Assembly: GCA_947384055.1 (NCBI GenBank)
Contig: CANDFO010000015.1
Coordinates: 1-42,626, forward strand
Direction of reading: 5' to 3'
Source: an uncultured Flavonifractor sp.
GTDB taxonomy: Bacteria; Bacillota; Clostridia; Oscillospirales; Oscillospiraceae
DNA: 42,626 nt
In this document: in pieces, positions 1 to 7,863 of the stretch
Numbering within the stretch: position 1 is the stretch's first letter
How the letters are laid out: the number at the start of each line of letters is the position of its first letter
Notes under the pieces: model-generated
Database searches by the model: none
What the model was told of the DNA's origin: nothing
Seen by the model: the letters and a program-made list of their open reading frames with translations, nothing else
Translations under genes and position numbers: made by a program

Positions 1-16
1 CTGCTCTTTTAAAACC

Positions 17-1411
17 TCAAAAATCAGCGCTTCCTACAGTTCTGGGGTGGGGCAGTACGTCGCGGATATTGGAGATGCCGGTGAGGTACATGACCATCCG
101 CTCAAAGCCCAAACCGAAGCCCGCGTGCTTGCAGCCGCCGTACCGCCGCAGGTCCAGATACCACCAGTAGTCCTCCGGCTTCATGCCCAGCTCCTTGATC
201 CGGGCCTCCAGCAGGTCCAACCGTTCCTCGCGCTGGGAGCCGCCAATAATCTCCCCGATGCCGGGCACCAGGCAGTCCGCCGCCGCCACTGTCCTGCCGT
301 CATCGTTGAGGCGCATATAAAAAGCCTTGATATCCTTGGGGTAGTCGGTAACGAATACCGGGCGCTTGAAAATCTGCTCGGTGAGATAGCGCTCGTGCTC
401 CGTCTGAAGGTCGCAGCCCCATTCCACCTTAAAGTCAAATTTGTCGTTGTTCTGCCTCAGCAGCTCCACCGCCTCGGTGTAGCTTACCCGGCCAAAGTCG
501 GAGGAGGCCACATGCTCCAGCCGCTCAATGAGCCCCTTGTCCACAAAGGAGTTGAAAAATTTCATTTCCTCGGGGCACTTCTCCATCACCGTTTTGATAA
601 TATGCTTGATCATGGCCTCCGCCACGTCCATGTCCCCCGCCAGGTCGCAGAAGGCCATTTCCGGCTCAATCATCCAGAATTCGGCGGCGTGGCGCTGGGT
701 GTTGGAGTTCTCCGCCCGGAAGGTGGGTCCAAAGGTATACACGTCTCCGAAGGCCATGGCAAAGCTCTCGGCGTTGAGCTGTCCGGAGACGGTGAGGTTG
801 GCGCTTTTGCCGAAGAAATCCTGGGCGTAGTCCACTCCGCCCTCTTCTGTCCGGGGGAGGTTTTCCAGGTCCAGGGTCGTCACCCGGAACATCTCCCCGG
901 CTCCCTCGCAGTCAGAGGCGGTGATAATGGGGGTGTGGACATACACGAAGCCCCGGTCCTGGAAAAAGCAGTGAATGGCGTGAGCGGCCGTGCTGCGCAC
1001 CCGGAAGGCGGCGGAAAACAGGTTTGTCCGGGGCCGCAGGTGGGCGATGGTCCGCAGATACTCCACGGTATGGCGCTTCTTCTGGAGGGGGTACTCCGGA
1101 GCGGAAGCGCCCTCCAGGGACACAGAGGCAGCTTTCAGCTCCAGGGGCTGCTTGGCCTCGGGGGTGAGGACCACCGTTCCGGTGGCGGTAAGGGCGGCCC
1201 CCACGTTCTGGCCGGCAATTTCCCGGTAGTTGCTCAGGGCGTCCGCCTCCAGCACAATTTGGAGGTTTTTAAAGCAGGAACCGTCGTTGAGCTCCACAAA
1301 GCCGAATCCCTTTAAATCGCGGATGGTGCGGGCCCAGCCGCTGACGGTGACAGTCTGGCCGTCCAGGGCCTGGCTGTCGGCAAAAATCTGCGCAATCTTC
1401 ATTCGTTCCAT
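17..1411 (-). CDS. asnS: Asparaginyl-tRNA synthetase
   Basis: Class IIb aminoacyl-tRNA synthetase that charges tRNA-Asn with asparagine in the cytosol. The 464-residue protein has the usual family length. An N-terminal OB-fold anticodon-binding domain (about residues 5-110, with VSGWARTIRDLKGFGFVEL) is followed by the class II catalytic core, with motif 2 (FRAENSNTQRHAAEFWMIEPE region, about 230-250) and motif 3 (GFGLGFERMVMYL near the C-terminus). The AsnRS-type core and the ending GSADF fit AsnRS better than AspRS. The ATG at 1411 is preceded by GAGGG about 9 nt upstream, and a sigma-A-like promoter lies at 1454-1482. A second ATG at 1402 is possible. Monocistronic as far as visible. Confidence 0.97.
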   Translation of the reverse strand: MERMKIAQIFADSQALDGQTVTVSGWARTIRDLKGFGFVELNDGSCFKNLQIVLEADALSNYREIAGQNVGAALTATGTVVLTPEAKQPLELKAASVSLEGASAPEYPLQKKRHTVEYLRTIAHLRPRTNLFSAAFRVRSTAAHAIHCFFQDRGFVYVHTPIITASDCEGAGEMFRVTTLDLENLPRTEEGGVDYAQDFFGKSANLTVSGQLNAESFAMAFGDVYTFGPTFRAENSNTQRHAAEFWMIEPEMAFCDLAGDMDVAEAMIKHIIKTVMEKCPEEMKFFNSFVDKGLIERLEHVASSDFGRVSYTEAVELLRQNNDKFDFKVEWGCDLQTEHERYLTEQIFKRPVFVTDYPKDIKAFYMRLNDDGRTVAAADCLVPGIGEIIGGSQREERLDLLEARIKELGMKPEDYWWYLDLRRYGGCKHAGFGLGFERMVMYLTGISNIRDVLPHPRTVGSADF

Positions 1412-1453
1412 AGTCTATATCCCTCTTTTGTCTGAAATTTTCAGGTGGATTCC

Positions 1454-1482
1454 ATTATAAGAGGTTTGGCCGGATTTTACAA
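1454..1482 (-). promoter_or_regulatory. Sigma-A-type promoter of asnS
   Basis: On the minus strand TTGTAA (1482-1477) is followed by a 17-nt spacer and a perfect TATAAT (1459-1454), about 43 nt before the asnS start. No T-box specifier/antiterminator structure was recognised in the short leader. Confidence 0.7.
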
Positions 1483-1638
1483 CCATGACTTGGGCCTTTC
1501 GCGGTAAAATATAAAAAAGAGCCTGCCCGCGGAAAAAGATGGACAAACCCAGGGCAATCGTGTAGGATCATGTTGCCGTAAAACGGAGAGGCCCCGGCTG
1601 ACCGGGGCCCGCGATAAACGCGTGAAGGAGAGATTGCC

Positions 1639-1986
1639 ATGCTGTTTGTACACTACCCCAAATGCACCACCTGCCAGAAGGCCGCCCGCTGGCTGGAGGA
1701 AAAGGGCGTGTCCTTTACCGCCCGGGACATCAAGGCGGACAACCCCGCCGAGGCGGAGCTGCGCGCCTGGCACGCCAAAAGCGGTCTGCCGCTGAAACGC
1801 TTTTTCAATACCAGCGGCCAGCAATATCGGGCCCTGGAGCTGAAGGACAGGCTTCCCGCCATGAGCGAGGACGAGCAGTTTGCCCTCCTTGCCACCGACG
1901 GGATGCTGGTGAAGCGGCCCATTCTGGTGGGCGAGGACTTTGTATTGGTGGGCTTTAAGCAGGCGGAGTGGGAGGAAAAGCTGTGA
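1639..1986 (+). CDS. Spx/ArsC-family thioredoxin-fold protein
   Basis: Small 115-residue protein of the ArsC/Spx/YffB superfamily. It begins with a beta-strand and then YPKCTTCQKA, giving a CxxC pair (Cys9-Thr-Thr-Cys12) where ArsC has CX5R and Spx has CxxC. NTSGQQYR (about 58-65) and LVKRPILV (about 93-100) are the conserved middle and C-terminal signatures. Members are either arsenate-reductase-like oxidoreductases or RNA-polymerase-binding regulators; the sequence alone does not decide. There is a clear AAGGAGAG ribosome site 6 nt before the ATG. The stop overlaps the GTG start of the next gene, so the two are translationally coupled. No ars genes are nearby, which argues against a dedicated arsenic role. 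Confidence 0.85.
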   Translation: MLFVHYPKCTTCQKAARWLEEKGVSFTARDIKADNPAEAELRAWHAKSGLPLKRFFNTSGQQYRALELKDRLPAMSEDEQFALLATDGMLVKRPILVGEDFVLVGFKQAEWEEKL

Positions 1987-2357
1987 ACAAATACCCGTGG
2001 ATTGAGGATTATCTGAGAGCCAAGCCCGGAGCTCAGGAGGATTTCAAGGTGGAGTGGCAGTGGCAGCGCTTTCTGGTCCGGGGCAAGATGTATGCCGCCA
2101 TCTGCACCCCCGGTCCCGAGCACAGCGCCTATGGAGGGCGGAGTATGGTCATACTCAAGTGCGACCCCCGCCTGGCCGAGGGCTTTCGGGCGGAATATCC
2201 CGATATCATACCGGGCTTCTACTCCGATAAGCGCCACTGGAACAGCGTGTATCTGGACGGAGCGGTGCCGGAGGACCTGATGCGGGACCTGTGCGACATG
2301 TCCTACCGTCTGGTGGTGGAGAAGCTGCCCAAATACGTGCAGAAGGAGCTGCAATAG
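1983..2357 (+). CDS. MmcQ/YjbR family protein
   Basis: A 124-residue protein of the MmcQ/YjbR (CyaY-like fold, 'DNA-binding protein') family. Recognisable parts are the N-terminal YPWIEDYLRAKPGAQEDFKVEWQW-type region, the central KMYAAI strand, and HWNSVYLDGAVPEDLMRDLCDMSY, the usual HWN...L motif of the family. The start is GTG at 1983, overlapping the TGA of the upstream Spx/ArsC-like gene (GTGA overlap); an in-frame upstream start at 1968 would lie inside that gene and has no ribosome site. The biological function of the family is poorly defined. It ends just before a bidirectional terminator at 2400-2447. Confidence 0.85.
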   Translation: MNKYPWIEDYLRAKPGAQEDFKVEWQWQRFLVRGKMYAAICTPGPEHSAYGGRSMVILKCDPRLAEGFRAEYPDIIPGFYSDKRHWNSVYLDGAVPEDLMRDLCDMSYRLVVEKLPKYVQKELQ

Positions 2358-2399
2358 CGGCGCCGCGGGGCGCCAGCGCCCGCGCTGTGCGTAAAGAAG

Positions 2400-2447
2400 A
2401 ACCTGTTCCACATCTCTCCCCATGGGCCGAGATATGGAACAGGTTTT
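2400..2447. terminator. Bidirectional intrinsic terminator
   Basis: Inverted repeat AACCTGTTCCA (2400-2410) / TGGAACAGGTT (2435-2445), with a smaller inner pairing (ATCTC/GAGAT) and T-rich ends. It lies between the convergent MmcQ-like gene (+) and the M50 protease gene (-) and overlaps the end of the latter. Confidence 0.75.
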
Positions 2448-3093
2448 ATGTGCCGGAAAAGGGGCGGACCGTTTTTTTGCGGAACGCCGGACGCGCCGGC
2501 GGCGGGACCGTCCCCGCCGGGGAGGAGAACAGCAGCCACAGAGCGGTGATGGGCAGGGTGACGTTGACCGCCCCCCGCAGCAGGAGCAGGCATCCCGCTG
2601 CCGACAGAAGGGCCGCCAGAGCCAGGGAAATCCCCTGGAGGACGCCCTCCGTCCGGGGGCCCGCCCCCAGGAGGAGCAGCAGGTCTTTCAGAATGCGCCC
2701 GCCGTCCAGCTGGGCAGCGGGCAGCAGGTTGAACAGCCCCAGGGCCAGATTGAGCCCGGCAAACAGGCAGGCGGATTCCCCGCGCCCGCCGGACAGCCGG
2801 ACAGTGAGCCCCGCCGTCAGGAGATTGGCGGCCGGTCCCGCCAGTGCCGCCAGGAGCTCTCTGCCGGGGGTGAGAGGGCAGCGGGCCGACAGGCGCAGCT
2901 CCGCCCCTACGCAGGTCAGACGCAGCAGCGACACCTGCCCCCCCAGCAGGCGGATGGCCAAAGTGTGCCCCAGCTCGTGGAGGGCGCAGGCCAGCAGCGC
3001 CCAGGGTACCACGCCCGCGCTGTCCAGGTAGTAGAGGGCCGCCGCAAGCAGCAAGAAGCCGCCGCTGACCTCCAGACGCCTCCAGCGCAGCAT
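2446..3093 (-). CDS. spoIVFB: M50 site-2 protease, SpoIVFB-like
   Basis: A 215-residue polytopic membrane zinc metalloprotease. The zinc-binding helix HELGHTLAIRLLGG (about residues 41-54) provides HExxH. The third ligand motif appears as AAQLDGGRIL (about 125-135), the NPDG-like motif of S2P enzymes. At least four hydrophobic segments flank these motifs. It starts 2 bp after the stop of an M23 peptidase-like gene, the arrangement of spoIVFA-spoIVFB, in which SpoIVFB cleaves pro-sigma-K in the mother cell during sporulation. The family assignment is secure; the sporulation role is inferred from this neighbour and from the likely lineage. The C-terminus after about residue 200 is basic and not conserved. 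Confidence 0.85.
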   Translation of the reverse strand: MLRWRRLEVSGGFLLLAAALYYLDSAGVVPWALLACALHELGHTLAIRLLGGQVSLLRLTCVGAELRLSARCPLTPGRELLAALAGPAANLLTAGLTVRLSGGRGESACLFAGLNLALGLFNLLPAAQLDGGRILKDLLLLLGAGPRTEGVLQGISLALAALLSAAGCLLLLRGAVNVTLPITALWLLFSSPAGTVPPPARPAFRKKTVRPFSGT

Positions 3094-3095
3094 GA

Positions 3096-4073
3096 TCAGA
3101 TGGTCTCGATATAGTAGGCGGGATCCAGCAGGACACCGTTGAGCTTGACCTCAAAGTGCAGGTGAGGGCCGGTGGCGTTTCCGCTGTCCCCGGACAGGGC
3201 CACCCGCTGTCCGGCCTGGACGCTCTGCCCCTCCTGCACCAGGAGTTGACTGCAATGGGCGTAAAATGTGGTCAGCCCCCCGGCATGGCGGAGCTGGAGA
3301 TACAGCCCGTAGACGGGACTGTCGCCGATATAGTCCACGGTGCCGCCGGCAAAGGCCAGCACGTCGGTCCCCCAGTTGACCCCCAGGTCCACGCCGTTGT
3401 GGAACTTCTCCCCGCCGTCCACCGGGTGCTCCCGCCAGCCGAAGGGGGAGGAGATCCAGCCCAGGGCGGGGGTTACGGTTTCGCCTACGCCCAGAAGGTC
3501 CAGGTTCCAGCGGTCCTTGGTGGCGTTCTCAGGCAGGGCGGGGCCGTCATAGGGTACAACGGTAAAGGCGGGCTCCGCCTCCGTCCCTTTCTGCGGCAGG
3601 GGCTGCGGATGGATCAGCTCTTCCGGCGCTTCGCCGTCCTCCCCGGCGGGGAGCCCCAGCCAGTGGGCCGCGGGGACGGTCTCCCCCCACAAAAAGGTCA
3701 GCTGGGCCTGATAGAGCGCGGAGGGGGGCAGGTCAGGCAGGCTGACGGCGCTCCTCCCGAATACATCCGACCACAGTCCGTTCAGCCCTTTCCACACCGG
3801 TTCCCCCTGGGACAGGGACCGGCCCAGCCCCGCGAAGGCCGCCCGGAAATCGGTGTCGGTTTGGAGCGTCTGGGTCAGCTGCTCCCGCACTTCCTCCATC
3901 TCCTCCGGAAAAACACCTTTTCCGATAAAAACCACCAGAAAAAGCAGAATACATACGCCCAGCTGAATCAGACGGCGTGTCTCCCGGGGCCCCAAAACCG
4001 CGCCGCCCTTCCGCCGGGGAGCGCTCCGCCGCGCCTGCCGCTTTCTCTCCCATGCCCGATAGCTCGTCTCCAT
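3096..4073 (-). CDS. M23 (LytM) peptidase-domain membrane protein, SpoIVFA-like
   Basis: 325 residues from the ATG at 4073, which has an AAGGGAAGG ribosome site; in-frame sequence upstream to 4208 has no such signal. It has a basic N-terminus, one transmembrane helix (LIQLGVCILLFLVVFIG), a variable linker rich in Pro and Glu, and a C-terminal LytM domain with HNGVDL (HxxxD), YAHCS and GPHLHFEV (HxH). All zinc ligands appear intact, unlike many SpoIVFA/SpoIIQ proteins, in which catalysis is lost. Being next to the M50 protease suggests it is the SpoIVFA-type partner that anchors or regulates it; a cell-wall endopeptidase is the alternative. Confidence 0.8.
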   Translation of the reverse strand: METSYRAWERKRQARRSAPRRKGGAVLGPRETRRLIQLGVCILLFLVVFIGKGVFPEEMEEVREQLTQTLQTDTDFRAAFAGLGRSLSQGEPVWKGLNGLWSDVFGRSAVSLPDLPPSALYQAQLTFLWGETVPAAHWLGLPAGEDGEAPEELIHPQPLPQKGTEAEPAFTVVPYDGPALPENATKDRWNLDLLGVGETVTPALGWISSPFGWREHPVDGGEKFHNGVDLGVNWGTDVLAFAGGTVDYIGDSPVYGLYLQLRHAGGLTTFYAHCSQLLVQEGQSVQAGQRVALSGDSGNATGPHLHFEVKLNGVLLDPAYYIETI

Positions 4074-4231
4074 TCCGGCATCCTTCCCTTCTGTGTTTGG
4101 TCTCGGATTATGTATATGCGTCTCCCGATTCCTTATACAGAGAGATATTCCGCAGAATAGGCCGGTTTTTCCTAAAATCCTGTAAAGAACGGCACGGAGC
4201 CCTGTCAACTTTTTCTTTTCCCTGTTTTTGC

Positions 4232-4260
4232 TTGCAATCCGGCCGGGACTGGCTTATAAT
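4232..4260 (+). promoter_or_regulatory. Sigma-A-type promoter of the CorA gene/leader
   Basis: TTGCAA (4232-4237), a 17-nt spacer and a perfect TATAAT (4255-4260) on the plus strand. Transcription would start near 4267, leaving an about 305-nt leader before the CorA start codon. Confidence 0.7.
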
Positions 4261-4266
4261 AATATC

Positions 4267-4571
4267 TGTTATCTGTCATATCTCCGCGCACCGGCCGCAG
4301 AGCGGCTGGCGGGCGGACCGCAGGTTCTGCGGACAAACGTGTAAAAAAGGAGTGATAGGCGCCGTGAGCAGCGACCCTTGGAGTCGAGAATGTCCCTTTA
4401 TCAGCGCGGCGCTTTGGCTCCGCGGCGGGGCGGCCCCGGCCGCCTGAGTCCGTACGCCCGATGTCGCCGCGGGTCCCCGGGGGCGCTGTGCCCAGGGAGA
4501 CCGTTCAGACTAAGGCGTGCGGGTTTTTTGTACCCTTTTTTGGCCCCCGCGCCGGGAAAGGCGTGATTATT
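4267..4571 (+). promoter_or_regulatory. Long structured leader of the CorA gene, class not identified
   Basis: No gene is seen here. The leader is GC-rich and can fold extensively. CCGTACGCC (4450-4458) pairs with GGCGTGCGG (4514-4522), directly followed by a run of six T (4524-4529): a branched terminator-like structure inside the leader. I compared it from memory with M-box, NiCo, yybP-ykoY and ydaO riboswitch consensus elements and found no convincing match. It could be an attenuator that senses metal, or a separate small RNA ending at 4529. Confidence 0.45.
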
Positions 4572-5495
4572 TTGCTGAGCATTCACAAGACCATCGGCGG
4601 AAAGATGACCCGGCTGGAGTCCATCCAGGACGGCTGCTGGGTCAACCTGACCAACCCCAGCGAGGACGAGCTCACCACCGCAGCGGCCACGCTGGGCGTG
4701 GAGCCCGCCTTCCTGCGGGCGGCCCTGGATGAGGAGGAGACCTCCCGCATTGACACGGAGGACGGGCAGACCCTCATTATCATCGACCTGCCCTCGGTGG
4801 AGAAGGACGACGCGGTGGTCTATTCCACCCTCCCTCTGGGCATCATCGTAACGGAGAAGCACATTATTACCGTCTGCCTGAAGGAGTCCTCCATCTTAAA
4901 GGACATGCAGGACGGCCTGGTCCGGGGGGCGGAGACTCAGAAGCGCACCAGCTTTATTCTCTACATGCTCCTCCAGGTGGCCAAGCGCTACCTGCAGTAT
5001 TTGAAGCAGATCGACAAGATTTACAATTACATGGAGCGCCAGCTCTACAAATCCCAGCGGAATAAGGAGCTCATCCAGCTGCTGGACCTGGAAAAATCCC
5101 TGGTCTATTTCAACACATCCCTGAAAGCCAACGAGGTCACGCTGGAAAAAATCCTCCGGGGGCGGATTGTCACCCTCTATGAGGAGGACCACGACCTGCT
5201 GGAGGACGTACTGATTGAGGTCCGCCAGGCCATCGAGATGGCGAACATCTACTCGTCCATTATCTCCGGCATGATGGACGCCTTTGCCTCGGTCATCTCC
5301 AACAACCTCAATGTGATTATGAAGGTCCTCACCTCCATCACGATTCTGCTGACCATTCCCAATATTATTTTCGGTTTTTATGGAATGAATGTGGCGGGTC
5401 TGCCGCTGGACCAGTTCTGGTGGTTCCCGCTGGCGGTGGCGGGCGTGGCGATTCTCCTGGTAGCTGTCATCCTGAACCGGAAAGACCTCTTTTGA
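4572..5495 (+). CDS. CorA-family (MIT) magnesium/divalent metal transporter
   Basis: A 307-residue inner-membrane transporter. The N-terminal cytosolic domain is followed by a long alpha-helical stalk and two C-terminal transmembrane helices, with the selectivity motif YGMNV (GMN) at the end of the first. The start chosen is TTG at 4572, giving LSIHKTIGGKMTRLES, because GGGAAAGG lies 10 nt upstream and family members in Firmicutes begin with a similar I-K-T segment; the next ATG (4605) would remove it. Substrate could be Mg2+, Co2+ or Ni2+. A promoter (4232-4260) and structured leader suggest regulated expression. Followed by a strong terminator at 5533-5610. Confidence 0.9.
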   Translation: MLSIHKTIGGKMTRLESIQDGCWVNLTNPSEDELTTAAATLGVEPAFLRAALDEEETSRIDTEDGQTLIIIDLPSVEKDDAVVYSTLPLGIIVTEKHIITVCLKESSILKDMQDGLVRGAETQKRTSFILYMLLQVAKRYLQYLKQIDKIYNYMERQLYKSQRNKELIQLLDLEKSLVYFNTSLKANEVTLEKILRGRIVTLYEEDHDLLEDVLIEVRQAIEMANIYSSIISGMMDAFASVISNNLNVIMKVLTSITILLTIPNIIFGFYGMNVAGLPLDQFWWFPLAVAGVAILLVAVILNRKDLF

Positions 5496-5532
5496 GCCTG
5501 CGGACGGCAAAATATCCCGCCGGGACAGAACA

Positions 5533-5610
5533 GAGCCTGCGGCGGACCTATTCTCCTGGAGGCACGGGACACGTGCCGCCGGAAGAGCGGGTCCGCCGCA
5601 GGCTTTTTTT
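5533..5610 (+). terminator. Intrinsic terminator after the CorA gene
   Basis: AGCCTGCGGCGGACC (5534-5548) pairs with GGTCCGCCGCAGGCT (5590-5604) and is followed by a T run. The long loop holds a second small hairpin, GGCACG/CGTGCC. Confidence 0.85.
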
Positions 5611-5653
5611 GCGGCCAAAGCCGGATGGGTCAGCACGCTGCGCAGTGCGCCGG

Positions 5654-6529
5654 TTAGAGGTGCTCCGCGGGGACGGTCTCAGTGAGGAAGGTCTCCCGAT
5701 AGCGCTCCCGCAGAACCTCATAGGCGTTCCGGGCGGCTTCCGGGCAGTCAAACAGGCCGAACACCGTAGGTCCGGTGCCGCTCATACTGGCGCCCAGGGC
5801 TCCGCAGCGGATCAGGACGGTTTTGATTTCCCGGATTTCTCCCGCCCGCCGGGAGGGGAGAGCGTCCTCAAAGACATTGTACATGCGCCGGGCGGCGCCC
5901 GCCAGGTCTCCCCGCTCCAGGGCAGCGGTCAGTCCGGCAGTGTCCGGGCGGCAGCGGATGCGGGTGCAGTCAATCCGCCCAAAGAGCTCCGGCGTGGATA
6001 CGGAGAAGGCGGGCTTGCACAGGACCGCCTGACACCTGGGGAGGGGCGGCAGGGGGGTCAGCTTCTCTCCCCGGCCCTCGGCCAGAGCAGTGCCCCCCAT
6101 GACGCAGTAGGGGACGTCGGAGCCCACCGACTCCCCGATTTCAGCCAGCTGCCGGGCAGAAAGGCCCAGGTTCATCAGGCTGTTGAGCCCGCGCAGGACC
6201 GCCGCCGCGTCGGAGCTTCCGCCGGCCATGCCCGCGCATACGGGGATGGATTTTTGCAGGCCGATGGACAACCCGCCAAAGTCTGTGCCTACCGCCTCGC
6301 CCAGCCGCAGGGCGGCGGCGGCGGCCAGGTTTTTCTCATTAGCGGGCAGAAACCCCAGGTCGCTGGAGACCCGCAGGGGGCCGCCGGTTCCGGTCTCCAG
6401 CCGCAGGCGGTCGCAGAGGGCGACCGTCTGCATGACCATGCGCATGTCGTGATAGCCGTCCGCCCGGCGGCGGAGAACGTCCAGGGACAGATTGAGCTTG
6501 GCCCGGGCCCGGACTTCCATGACAGGCAT
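5654..6529 (-). CDS. ispE: 4-diphosphocytidyl-2-C-methyl-D-erythritol kinase
   Basis: GHMP-family kinase that phosphorylates CDP-methylerythritol in the MEP (non-mevalonate) isoprenoid pathway, using ATP. The 291-residue protein has normal length. The N-terminal RARAKLNLSLDVLRRRADGYH carries the catalytic Lys and the family's DGYH motif; PVCAGMAGGSSDAAAVLRG (about 95-113) is the ATP-binding GHMP glycine-rich loop; SGTGPTVFGLF near residue 250 is the third GHMP motif. It lies 44 bp downstream of the DUF1015 gene on the same strand and is probably the last gene of that run. Confidence 0.95.
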   Translation of the reverse strand: MPVMEVRARAKLNLSLDVLRRRADGYHDMRMVMQTVALCDRLRLETGTGGPLRVSSDLGFLPANEKNLAAAAALRLGEAVGTDFGGLSIGLQKSIPVCAGMAGGSSDAAAVLRGLNSLMNLGLSARQLAEIGESVGSDVPYCVMGGTALAEGRGEKLTPLPPLPRCQAVLCKPAFSVSTPELFGRIDCTRIRCRPDTAGLTAALERGDLAGAARRMYNVFEDALPSRRAGEIREIKTVLIRCGALGASMSGTGPTVFGLFDCPEAARNAYEVLRERYRETFLTETVPAEHL

Positions 6530-6573
6530 ACCGCCGCCTCCTTTGTTCCTGTCTGTTTGATTGGGGGTGTGAT

Positions 6574-7863
6574 CTAAACGCGGATCTTCCTGGCCTCCAG
6601 ATAAAAGCGCTTGTCGTGGGCCTGCCCCATGGAGAAGGTTTTGCGGGGAAGCACCCCATCGTGGATGACGGTGGGGAAGAGCTGCTCCTTCCCCATAGCG
6701 GGCAGCAGGAAGGCCATGCGGCCCGGCAGGGCGGCCAGCTCCCGGGCCACGTCGGACCCGTGGATATAGTCGATGCGCCCCTTGTGCCCCCTGAGATAGG
6801 CGTCCAGGAAGGTCTGAAGCGTGCCCACCTCCAGCTGGTGGTCCGGGTGGGGCACCGTCACCGCGCCCCGGCCGTTCTGGTAGAGGTAGCGCAGCACATG
6901 TCCGTCCCCCTCCCCCCGGTAGGCCCCGGGGCAGGCATTCAGCAGGGCTTCCACCACCACCTCCGGCTCCACGCCGAAGAGCACCCGGTGGATGGGCTCA
7001 AATTCCAGCGAGGCGTCATGGAGATTAACCAGCTCGCACAGGGCGAAGCGGGCGGGCAGACCGGCCCACTGCTCCCGGGGGGTGAGCTTTTTTTGGCGCT
7101 CATAGCATTCCTTGGCGGTGGCCAGGGAGTGGTTGCCGTCTCCCATGGCGAAGAGAAGCACATGGGCGTCCCGGGTGCCGTAGCGGGCGTTGAAGGCTGC
7201 GGGATCTGACAGGTCGGTCAGCGCGGCGGCCACCTGCTCCATGGCGGCGGCGTCCAGCTTCCAGCCGGCGATGTGCCCGCCCCGCTCCATCAGGTCGAAG
7301 TCATAGAGCTTCTCAAAGCGCCCCTTTTGCTCCGCCAGGGGTTCGACCACCGTCCTGCCTGGGTCGTCAGCCAGGAGCATGGCGTGGGGGAGCTCCAGAG
7401 GGGCATTCTTGCGCACCGCCACCCGGGGAGGGATGCGGGAGAGGACGGTGCCCTCGGTAGCCCGCACCAGAGCGGGGGAGCTGGGCTCATAGTCGTACTG
7501 CTCCAGGTCTACCATGCCCACAATTCCCCGGCGCAGGCGCAGGTTGTCCAGCCGCCGCTCCACATAGATGAGGCAGTCCGGCAGCTCCCGAAAGCGCCCC
7601 TCCCGCAGATAGCGGGTCATGGTGGTGTTGACCTCCATAATGTCGGTCTCCACATTGGGACCGTCCAGACAGCTCTCCGGCAGAATCAGCCGCAGGGCGG
7701 AGGGGGCGGAGCCCACCGTCTCTTCCACCCGCTGCCAGTACTCCGGCTGAGAGGTGTACTGGTCGCAGGCCACCACGGACCACTTGTCATAATCGCAGTT
7801 CTGGGGCAGCAAAATGTCCGCCGGGCGGAAGGGGAGGCGTTCAAATGCGCTCATCGGGTTCAC
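6574..7863 (-). CDS. DUF1015 family protein
   Basis: A 429-residue protein of the DUF1015 family (ParB/sulfiredoxin-related fold). Diagnostic segments are the N-terminal FRPADILLPQN, CDQYTSQPEYW, and the strongly conserved AMGDGNHSLATAKECYE (about residues 230-246). Biochemical function is not established for the family as a whole; members in Clostridia often sit beside serine-biosynthesis genes, and here a ThrH-type phosphoserine phosphatase and an aminotransferase lie upstream on the same strand, so a link to serine metabolism is a reasonable inference. The start is GTG at 7863, directly after the upstream TGA; ATG at 7854 is an equally possible start because neither has a strong ribosome site. 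Confidence 0.85.
   Translation of the reverse strand: MNPMSAFERLPFRPADILLPQNCDYDKWSVVACDQYTSQPEYWQRVEETVGSAPSALRLILPESCLDGPNVETDIMEVNTTMTRYLREGRFRELPDCLIYVERRLDNLRLRRGIVGMVDLEQYDYEPSSPALVRATEGTVLSRIPPRVAVRKNAPLELPHAMLLADDPGRTVVEPLAEQKGRFEKLYDFDLMERGGHIAGWKLDAAAMEQVAAALTDLSDPAAFNARYGTRDAHVLLFAMGDGNHSLATAKECYERQKKLTPREQWAGLPARFALCELVNLHDASLEFEPIHRVLFGVEPEVVVEALLNACPGAYRGEGDGHVLRYLYQNGRGAVTVPHPDHQLEVGTLQTFLDAYLRGHKGRIDYIHGSDVARELAALPGRMAFLLPAMGKEQLFPTVIHDGVLPRKTFSMGQAHDKRFYLEARKIRV

Noticed and set aside
1412..1638. T-box leader for asnS
   Set aside because: The leader between promoter and start is only about 40 nt, too short for a T-box.
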